NCBI GenBank assembly: GCA_028565635.1
Contig: JAOXYB010050503.1
Coordinates: 1-11,759 of the forward strand
Origin: Phoronis ovalis
Lineage: Eukaryota; Phoronida; Phoronidae
Direction: 5' to 3'
Length of the DNA: 11,759 nucleotides
How positions within the stretch are numbered: the stretch's first letter is position 1; every line of letters starts with the position of its first letter. A program made the translations under genes and the position numbers. Below the pieces are notes generated by a model, which had not been told where the DNA came from, ran no database searches, and was given only the letters and a program-made list of their open reading frames with translations. Shown in pieces: positions 9,001 through 11,759 of the stretch.

Positions 9001-11420
9001 TTCTGTATACAACTACACACAAAACACTTCAAGGATTGTGAAGAACTGTTTTCAAAGAGTTGTGATGTCCTGACATCGACATCCTTCATAAGGAACATTT
9101 TCAAAAAGAAATTTTGTAAAATTATAGCCAATCATGTTACAATCTTGCATTAATTTGGTGACACTGTCACAAAAGTAAATTTGTAAGCAATTGAATGATA
9201 AAAAGTAAGATTAATTTTTCTTGTAAAGTTCTCCACTAAATTACATCTAAGTGAATATCCTACATCATGTACGAGACATCTATTCATTTGAAAGATATGT
9301 TTACCAGTGATCTCAAAAATCCTAGCATTGCCTCCAGTAGTAAACCTGTTTGCGCGTCGGCTACCAGTGTGTCGAACCCTGTAGCGTATCTGATATCCAG
9401 TGATTAAGCCATTCTGATCATCTTCTGTTGGAGGCTCCCAACGCATAACAATTGACTGGAAGAAAAGCAAATGTCCTGCATTTAAATGCACAAATAGTAT
9501 TAGAATAAACTAATTTTGCTTCATTTCTTGGTTGCTTTTTCCAATGTTTTGCTCTTCCATGAATATTGGAACAAATAACAGTAGAAGTGCCAAAATATGA
9601 AACAGCCAATTAACAGCCACAGGTATAACAGTAGACTAATGTTAGTCGGCTTTGTAATTTAAGATAATTTTTTTTTTCTAAAAAATTATTTTCCTAAAAA
9701 GTCATTAAAAAGATTTGTCTAAAAATTCAATGTAAAGGACAAAATAATCTGGCAGTCTTAGCTTTGAATTTAAAGGAGAAAAATATATGGCACTCCTAGC
9801 TTTACATAGCCGACTAATCCGAAACATATATAAAGCATAAACATACACATAAGATACTGTATTCAACTTTAAGCATTATAAACAGCTTTTGTAGGCAAAA
9901 TTGGCAGAGAGCTAACCAGTTTATTCTAGCAACTGTTTCATGTACTATAATTCATTTATTAAAAAACTCCAACCAATGTTTCTAACGACTGATGTCAGTC
10001 TAGTATAACAGGTGTAACACAATGTGTAACAGACACATTTTTAATGAGGATGTATGTTCAACAGCTTTGAAAATTCTAGCAAGCTGCTCATTTGCCTGAG
10101 TCTTCAAGGTTTGAATACTGCTCATTAGCTAATGACATAAATCAACATAATATTCCAATACAACACCTACTGACACCATCTTATAACTAATGAACTAGCT
10201 AAAATATTGCCACACAACGACTTCTTTCATTGCCACATCCTGAACTTACAGAAGATCCTGTCACTTCAAGAGTCACGTTCTGAGGTATGCCACTAGGCAT
10301 GTCAGAAAATGTCATCGCCATGAATTCTTCTGTGCTCGCTCCTGCTCCTTTTTCATTAAATGCTACAACTCGAAAACTGTATTCTTTAAAGGTCTTTAGC
10401 CTACTTAATTCATAACCCAGAGATGTGGTGGAAATAGTTTCTTCACTTGTCCTTGCTCCGACTTCGTAGTAATAGACCCGGTACAAGGTAATTACACCAT
10501 TTGGTTCACTAGGTGGTTGCCACTCAACACGGATTTGTGAGGTACTCAGAGAATGTGCAGTAGGGTTGACAACAGGGCTTGGTACATCAGCTGAAAATAA
10601 TAAAATACATCAAGAGTTTGGTAATATAAAAGCTTGAGATAATAGTAACCTTTTATATTTTTTATTTTCAGTAAAAGTATTGCATACAAAAGTGGCCAGA
10701 AGCACACTTCTTATTTGTCTTTTTAATCTTTGCTTAATCATGACAACCTTTCTATATTATTTACCTTCTACTGTAGTGGTTACCACAATCTGAGCAGATT
10801 CCTGACTTCTTCCCCTTGTATTATATGCATACACCTTAAAGACGTACTGGGTGGCTGGCTTCAGATATTGAATACTAGTTTCTGTGTTAGTTGTATTGAT
10901 CACACGCTCCCTAAAATAATGCATTTTTAAATATTAAAAAACAAGATTAATGTGAATCATAAAATGCATTCCGACAACTGTCAGTTACAGCATGACTTGT
11001 TAATACTAAATGAAAGAGTCTCTACTAATTGTTTCTGCATATTATTATCTTACGAACTTAAGAAAATTTAGTAATAACAAATATTATCTCTAGTTTATGG
11101 TTGCACTTCACAAATACAATAACTGTTCTTGGAACGTATTCAAACAATACAACTAAAAGATTGGAATGATGACTTGTTTTCCAATTCTTAGACGAATTAC
11201 CTTTCAGATTCACGCTCCTTACAGTATATTGAGTACGTTAGTGACAAAGGGAACTCTTGATGAGATGGAGGGTCCCAGTGCAGCGTTACAAATCTTGTGG
11301 ACGTGTACACAACCTCCAGGTTGATAGGGGGTGATGGGATATCAGTTGACGTTCCATCAGCTCCACCTGTTCGGATGTTTGGAGTGGTATTTGAAGTGGG
11401 GAGAGTGGGTATTGGGATAT
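1..11420 (-). CDS. NEO1/DCC: Neogenin/DCC-family netrin and RGM receptor, partial gene (16 exons seen)
   Basis: Single-pass axon-guidance and adhesion receptor. In known family members the FN3 domains bind netrin (FN4-FN6) and RGM (FN5-FN6), and the cytoplasmic P1-P3 motifs carry signalling. The joined exons, from right to left, are 11420-11201, 10910-10765, 10590-10250, 9455-9305, 8948-8838, 8658-8056, 7850-7749, 6025-5831, 5577-5497, 5138-4946, 4373-4144, 3064-2957, 2408 (or 2396)-2256, 1845-1771, 548-378 and 44-1. Every intron is GT-AG and every junction keeps the frame, with no internal stop. Six FN3 domains, a transmembrane helix near residues 677-701, P1 (PPDLWIHH, 733-740) and P2 (HPLKSF, 931-936) appear in the family order. 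The Ig domains and P3 fall outside the window. I cannot separate neogenin from DCC, because most invertebrates carry one gene ancestral to both; the P2 and FN4-FN5 wording is closer to neogenin. Confidence 0.95.
45..377. other. Intron 15 (333 nt)
   Basis: AT-rich intron with GT-AG ends on the minus strand. A plus-strand open frame near 134-343 has no family resemblance or coding signature and is taken as chance. Nothing else recognised. Confidence 0.8.
378..548 (-). CDS. NEO1/DCC: Exon 15: cytoplasmic P2 motif, proline-rich
   Basis: Residues 900-956, 171 nt, phase 1 in and out. The acceptor is ttaacattttag and the donor is gtatta. P2 reads [18 protein letters not shown] (927-944), against VRPSHPLKSFAVPAIPPPG in neogenin. 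It is followed by [10 protein letters not shown], with PxxP-type SH3 ligand potential. The N-terminal half is Ser/His-rich ([17 protein letters not shown]). In DCC the proline-rich P2 region is linked to recruitment of SH3-domain adaptors; I infer the same role here. It is missed by length-based open-frame searches because no Met starts it. Confidence 0.93.
549..1770. other. Intron 14 (1222 nt)
   Basis: Second largest intron. A minus-strand open frame at 1239-1493 encodes a Leu/Ile/Phe-rich run of 84 residues that resembles membrane segments by composition only. It has no splice link to the receptor and no known relative that I recognise. No repeat element or RNA gene was recognised. Confidence 0.75.
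1771..1845 (-). CDS. NEO1/DCC: Exon 14: small cytoplasmic linker exon
   Basis: Residues 875-899, 75 nt, phase 1 in and out. The acceptor is gcacgttatttcag and the donor is gtaagattg. It encodes [20 protein letters not shown], then FGDPN. The acidic start followed by LERMGTIKR may echo the SIGTLGRSR of vertebrate neogenin, but that motif lies after P2 there and this exon is before P2 here, so I do not press the match. It is supported by good splice signals and by joining exons 13 and 15 in frame. Skipping it would also keep the frame, making it a possible cassette exon. Confidence 0.75.
1846..2255. other. Intron 13 (410 nt)
   Basis: AT-rich intron. A short near-palindrome, GGTGAATACTCACC, lies near 2077-2090. 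Nothing functional recognised. Confidence 0.75.
2256..2408 (-). CDS. NEO1/DCC: Exon 13: Gln/Tyr/Pro-rich cytoplasmic linker with alternative acceptor
   Basis: Two usable acceptors lie 12 nt apart in the same frame: ttccattctag (exon begins at 2408) and attgctacag (exon begins at 2396). The donor gtataaaac leaves in phase 1. The short form encodes residues 828-874, including [20 protein letters not shown], then [20 protein letters not shown]. The long form adds Ile-Ala-Thr-Ala after the first Pro. The segment is low-complexity with several Tyr and no recognisable domain. The upstream acceptor has the better pyrimidine tract, so the longer coordinate is given. Minus-strand sequence past the donor stays open for some codons but is intronic. 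Confidence 0.78.
2409..2956. other. Intron 12 (548 nt)
   Basis: AT-rich intron ending at the tandem acceptors of exon 13. It contains a short homopolymer run near 2827-2836. No gene or element recognised. Confidence 0.75.
2957..3064 (-). CDS. NEO1/DCC: Exon 12: cytoplasmic linker between P1 and P2
   Basis: Residues 792-827, 108 nt, phase 1 in and out. The acceptor is attgttgcacacag and the donor is the consensus gtaagt. It encodes [20 protein letters not shown], then [16 protein letters not shown]. It aligns loosely with the neogenin segment after RRNSY ([20 protein letters not shown], then DSQP): a Ser-rich part, a basic RRFRSKP patch and an IMISVDTQP segment. The role is unknown; the Ser and Asp content suggests a disordered, phosphorylatable linker. 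The ISVD at 818-821 is discussed in the findings. Confidence 0.85.
3065..4143. other. Intron 11 (1079 nt)
   Basis: AT-rich intron after the P1 exon. It contains a perfect 10-bp inverted repeat (3224-3233 with 3245-3254) and a doubled TTTCCTCTTAAA near 3250-3275. No coding stretch fits between exons 11 and 12, whose phases already join directly. Confidence 0.75.
3224..3254. repeat. Perfect 10-bp inverted repeat with 11-nt loop
   Basis: GGAAAACCTT at 3224-3233 is the exact reverse complement of AAGGTTTTCC at 3245-3254. It could fold as a stem-loop in the intron 11 transcript. No terminal duplication or T-tract suggests an element or terminator, so the function is unknown. Confidence 0.6.
4144..4373 (-). 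CDS. NEO1/DCC: Exon 11: cytoplasmic P1 motif
   Basis: Residues 715-791, entering in phase 2 (completing Arg715) and leaving in phase 1 at the consensus gtgagt; the acceptor is gtcttattttag. P1 is [20 protein letters not shown] (728-747), followed by IEK; neogenin has [20 protein letters not shown] at this point. In known members P1 mediates receptor partnership, including with UNC5 in DCC. After it come RRDSQEE and DKRRNSFL; the latter matches the QRRNSY of neogenin and looks like a basophilic kinase site. Past the donor the frame meets a stop after three residues, so an unspliced reading would falsely end the protein here. Confidence 0.96.
4374..4945. other. Intron 10 (572 nt), with a degenerate 20-nt direct repeat
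   Basis: It contains two similar stretches, CTAATCTATACAAAGACCAT and CTAATCTATATAAGAACCAT, about 32 nt apart near 4694-4745 (17 of 20 identical). This looks like a decayed local duplication. No gene recognised. Confidence 0.6.
4946..5138 (-). CDS. NEO1/DCC: Exon 10: stalk end, transmembrane helix and basic cytoplasmic start
   Basis: Residues 651-714 plus two bases of a split Arg codon. It enters in phase 1 after tgctaattttag and leaves in phase 2 at gtataa. A Gly/Asn/Ser-rich stalk (651-676) is followed by one hydrophobic helix, about 677-701: [12 protein letters not shown], then [14 protein letters not shown] basic stop-transfer cluster follows (RRRYMNN, EKRQKR). This fits a type I single-pass protein. 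In the vertebrate proteins the helix is cut by gamma-secretase after ectodomain shedding, and the basic stretch inside the membrane lies at the start of the released intracellular domain. Confidence 0.93.
5139..5496. other. Intron 9 (358 nt)
   Basis: AT-rich intron between the stalk exon and the transmembrane exon. Nothing recognised beyond the splice sites. Confidence 0.75.
5497..5577 (-). CDS. NEO1/DCC: Exon 9: juxtamembrane stalk, small symmetric exon
   Basis: Residues 624-650, 81 nt, phase 1 in and out. The acceptor is ttgtattttatag and the donor is gtatgt. It encodes a Gly/Asp/Pro-rich stalk ([20 protein letters not shown], then PYDVDGN) with no domain. Vertebrate neogenin has a similar Gly/Ser-rich segment with an RLP motif between FN3-6 and the membrane, and that region is where the family receptors are shed by metalloproteases. 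As a small exon that can be skipped without shifting frame, it is a candidate cassette exon. Support comes from splice signals, phase fit with exons 8 and 10, and the RLP resemblance rather than strong homology. Confidence 0.82.
5831..6025 (-). CDS. NEO1/DCC: Exon 8: second half of FN3 domain 6
   Basis: Residues 559-623, 195 nt, phase 1 in and out. The acceptor is aattttcccttgtag and the donor is gtatgg. It encodes [20 protein letters not shown], then a stretch ending [32 protein letters not shown]. This tracks neogenin closely (GYIIYYSTD...DWVIE, YYFKIQARNSKG, GPMS...FRTP). It closes the folded ectodomain; everything C-terminal to it before the membrane is predicted unstructured. Confidence 0.95.
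6026..7748. other. Intron 7 (1723 nt), largest intron
   Basis: It splits FN3 domain 6. I see only AT-rich sequence, poly-A and poly-T runs, and a small inverted repeat (GCTGTAT/ATACAGC at 7358-7377). No open frame is long enough to suggest a nested gene, and exons 7 and 8 join in phase without an intervening exon. Confidence 0.75.
7749..7850 (-). CDS. NEO1/DCC: Exon 7: first half of FN3 domain 6
   Basis: Residues 525-558, 102 nt, phase 1 in and out. The acceptor is tttatattaag (AAG is less usual, but the frame and the homology support it) and the donor is gtaagc. It encodes [20 protein letters not shown], then [10 protein letters not shown]: the A-C strands of FN3-6, aligned with DVTVVS...IIVNWQPP...NGKITG in neogenin. 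FN5-FN6 is the RGM-binding face in vertebrates. It was too short to stand out as an open frame and was found by continuity between exons 6 and 8. The intron on its downstream side (6026-7748) is the largest in the window. Confidence 0.92.
8056..8658 (-). CDS. NEO1/DCC: Exon 6: FN3 domains 4 and 5 in one exon
   Basis: Residues 324-524, 603 nt, phase 1 in and out. The acceptor is gttttgttccag and the donor is gtaggt. FN3-4 is about 326-416: [20 protein letters not shown], then [12 protein letters not shown] and [14 protein letters not shown], very close to vertebrate neogenin. A short acidic linker (417-427) leads to [11 protein letters not shown] at the start of FN3-5. FN3-5 (about 431-522) contains RYYTVRYK and [15 protein letters not shown]; the KGRR..TWS stretch is the basic patch shared by DCC and neogenin, implicated in netrin/heparin contacts. 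Sequons are at NSS (482) and NKT (519). This is the netrin-binding core of the receptor. An LSVD tetrapeptide at 515-518 is extracellular here. Confidence 0.96.
8838..8948 (-). CDS. NEO1/DCC: Exon 5: C-terminal part of FN3 domain 3
   Basis: Residues 287-323, phase 1 in and phase 1 out (111 nt, symmetric). The acceptor is tatttttcag and the donor is the consensus gtgagt. It supplies the end of domain 3: [20 protein letters not shown], then [18 protein letters not shown] sequon lies at Asn304 (NGT). Skipping this exon would keep the frame but remove the F and G strands of domain 3, so it is unlikely to be a functional cassette. Confidence 0.9.
8949..9304. other. Intron 4 (356 nt)
   Basis: AT-rich intron interrupting FN3 domain 3. 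Open frames on the minus strand here are read-through from the flanking exons. Nothing else recognised. Confidence 0.75.
9305..9455 (-). CDS. NEO1/DCC: Exon 4: central part of FN3 domain 3
   Basis: Residues 237-286, entering in phase 0 after cttttcttccag and leaving in phase 1 at gtaaac. It continues domain 3 with SIVMRWEPP, then [20 protein letters not shown], so the Trp and the NG.I.GY.I.Y core are intact. A basic cluster ([12 protein letters not shown], 262-273) sits on the predicted C-C' side of the domain. Residues read in frame upstream of the acceptor and downstream of the donor belong to introns. The exon ends before the L-x-x-x-T-x-Y part of the fold, which the exon at 8838-8948 supplies. 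Confidence 0.92.
9645..9814. mobile_element. Putative MITE with 13-bp terminal inverted repeats and TA flanks
   Basis: The left end GTCGGCTTTGTAA (9645-9657) pairs with the right end TTACATAGCCGAC (9802-9814) at 12 of 13 positions. Both ends are bordered by TA (9643-9644 and 9815-9816), the target duplication typical of Tc1/mariner-like elements. The interior of about 144 bp is very AT-rich, has no open frame, and carries a related pair TGGCAGTCTTAGCTTT and TGGCACTCCTAGCTTT. The structure suggests a short non-autonomous element. With a single copy in view and a duplication of only two bases, chance remains possible. Confidence 0.5.
10122..10135. repeat. Perfect 14-bp palindrome TCATTAGCTAATGA
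   Basis: It is self-complementary across all 14 bases and carries two inverted ATTA/TAAT cores, the shape of a paired homeodomain site. It sits in intron 3. Regulatory function is only a possibility; in AT-rich DNA such sites also arise by chance. Confidence 0.4.
10250..10590 (-). CDS. NEO1/DCC: Exon 3: FN3 domain 2 and start of FN3 domain 3
   Basis: Residues 123-236. The acceptor is tattattttcag and the donor is the consensus gtaagttc, leaving in phase 0. FN3-2 spans about 124-219: [20 protein letters not shown] (the classic W-x-P-P...NG.I..Y.V.Y signature), then [19 protein letters not shown]3-3 starts at residue 221 with [16 protein letters not shown] and is interrupted by the intron just before its conserved Trp. 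There is a sequon at Asn227 (NVT). Reading on past the donor gives residues in frame to a stop, so an open-frame tool would overrun the true exon end by about 50 bases. Confidence 0.92.
10765..10910 (-). CDS. NEO1/DCC: Exon 2: second half of FN3 domain 1
   Basis: It completes the split Arg codon and adds residues 75-122, ending in phase 1 at a gtaaat donor; the acceptor is attattttag. It contains the typical FN3 E-G strand region: [18 protein letters not shown], with the Leu-x-Pro and Tyr-x-Phe-x-Val-x-Ala-x-Asn pattern of the fold. An N-glycosylation sequon (NTT) lies at Asn79. The exon is in frame only when joined to the exon at 11201-11420, which supports both calls. The plus-strand reading frame across this exon is only its antisense shadow. 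Confidence 0.9.
11201..11420 (-). CDS. NEO1/DCC: Exon 1 (of those seen): Ig-FN3 linker and first half of FN3 domain 1
   Basis: Residues 1-73 plus the start of a split Arg codon. It enters in phase 1 after a ctctctag acceptor and ends in phase 2 at a gtaattc donor. The first 26 or so residues form a Thr/Pro/Gly-rich linker like the one between Ig4 and FN3-1 in neogenin, with a possible N-glycosylation site at Asn11. FN3-1 begins at [11 protein letters not shown] and contains [12 protein letters not shown], matching the STRF..L.W core at the same place in DCC and neogenin. The B-strand Trp is present. The intron that splits this domain keeps the frame into exon 2. The preceding exon, expected to encode the end of Ig4, is not in the window. 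Confidence 0.9.
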
Positions 11421-11601
11421 CTAGAGAGGGGCAAATGAAATAAAAGCAAACTAAATGATACAAGCACAGACAACGTTATCATGCAATACAGTATATTAAA
11501 GGCAATCAAACACTCTTTTCTTACTGTTTGAAGACTTGTTCCAATCAATTGACATCAGTATGAAAGCTTGTTGTAACATGGTTCATACAGAATTTGGCTC
11601 A

Positions 11602-11655
11602 TCAAATTCAAGGACTTTTTGAGGTCAAATTCAAGGACTTTTCAAGGACCTTTTT
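11602..11655. repeat. Short direct repeats of TCAAATTCAAGGACTTTT
   Basis: Two identical 18-bp copies lie at 11602-11619 and 11625-11642, followed by a degenerate partial copy CAAGGACCTTTTT (11643-11655). The repeats abut the transposon-like fragment at 11631-11753, supply its stop codon, and may be part of the same dispersed repeat. Confidence 0.65.
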
Positions 11656-11753
11656 AAACGAGACGGATGACGATCGAACTTGCATTCCGCCAACCACGAT
11701 TTGAAATTATCGTCTTTAAGCCATAATCTGTTGAAAGTACACTTTCCCGGCAT
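11631..11753 (-). pseudogene. Fragment resembling the N-terminus of a TE-derived zinc-finger protein
   Basis: From ATG at 11753 the minus strand reads MPGKCTFNRLWLKDDNFKSW, then LAECKFDRH, and stops after 40 residues inside the adjacent repeats. The pattern M-P-(G/K)-x-C-x-F-N-x-x-W-L-x-x-x-x-F-x-x-W-L is one I associate with hAT-like transposon-derived and zinc-finger proteins abundant in invertebrate and fish genomes. Here it would normally run on into a zinc-binding C-x-x-C, which is missing. It is probably a truncated copy inside an intron. It could instead be the start of an unrelated spliced gene. The family assignment is from memory of the motif, not a search. Confidence 0.35.
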
Positions 11754-11759
11754 CTCGAT

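Larger units (their letters stand above)
9456..10249. other. Intron 3 (794 nt), hosts a small inverted-repeat element
   Basis: It holds the MITE-like element described at 9645-9814 and a perfect 14-bp palindrome at 10122-10135. The rest is AT-rich with no coding signal. Confidence 0.75.
11421..11759. other. Partial intron upstream of exon 1 (339 nt seen)
   Basis: No Ig-domain exon is visible here, so the intron extends beyond the right edge. Its distal half holds tandem repeats and a transposon-like coding fragment, which are listed separately. Confidence 0.7.

Noticed and set aside
9418-9609. Minus-strand 63-residue open frame beside exon 4
   Set aside because: It is in a different frame from the exon, mostly intronic, with no motif.
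10730-10930. Plus-strand open frame overlapping exon 2
   Set aside because: It is antisense to an exon that joins in frame to both neighbours.

Overview
The window is animal (metazoan) genomic DNA: AT-rich sequence with short protein-coding stretches on the minus strand, separated by introns with GT...AG ends. It holds the middle and 3' part of one gene, the invertebrate orthologue of the netrin/RGM receptor neogenin/DCC (Frazzled in flies, UNC-40 in worms). I join 16 exons, running from 11420 down to 1. Both gene ends lie outside the window: the signal peptide and four Ig domains are upstream (right of 11759), and the last exons with the P3 motif and 3' UTR are to the left of position 1. The reading frame stays open across all 15 splice junctions, giving about 971 residues (975 with an alternative acceptor at exon 13). 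Residue numbers in the entries count from the first codon of exon 1 and use the shorter exon 13.

Layout along the protein: a Thr/Pro-rich Ig-FN3 linker; six fibronectin type III domains (exons 1-8, positions 11420 to 5831); a Gly/Asn/Pro-rich juxtamembrane stalk (exons 9-10); one transmembrane helix (exon 10); the cytoplasmic P1 motif (exon 11); a low-complexity linker (exons 12-14); the proline-rich P2 motif (exon 15); and the start of the P2-P3 linker (exon 16, cut by the window edge). FN3 domains 4-6 and P1 are the closest matches to vertebrate neogenin. The species cannot be fixed from this sequence. Divergence from vertebrate neogenin and small introns (about 0.17 to 1.7 kb) suggest an invertebrate, perhaps a lophotrochozoan, a non-vertebrate deuterostome or a cnidarian.

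The introns are mostly featureless AT-rich DNA. Exceptions are a roughly 170-bp element with terminal inverted repeats flanked by TA in intron 3 (probable MITE), and a TE-like zinc-finger protein fragment with nearby tandem repeats in the intron at the right edge. No RNA gene, promoter, CRISPR array or second gene was found. The points most worth a second look are isoform-level: a fused FN4-FN5 exon that removes a regulated vertebrate splice site, a tandem acceptor 12 nt apart, and a run of phase-1 symmetric exons.
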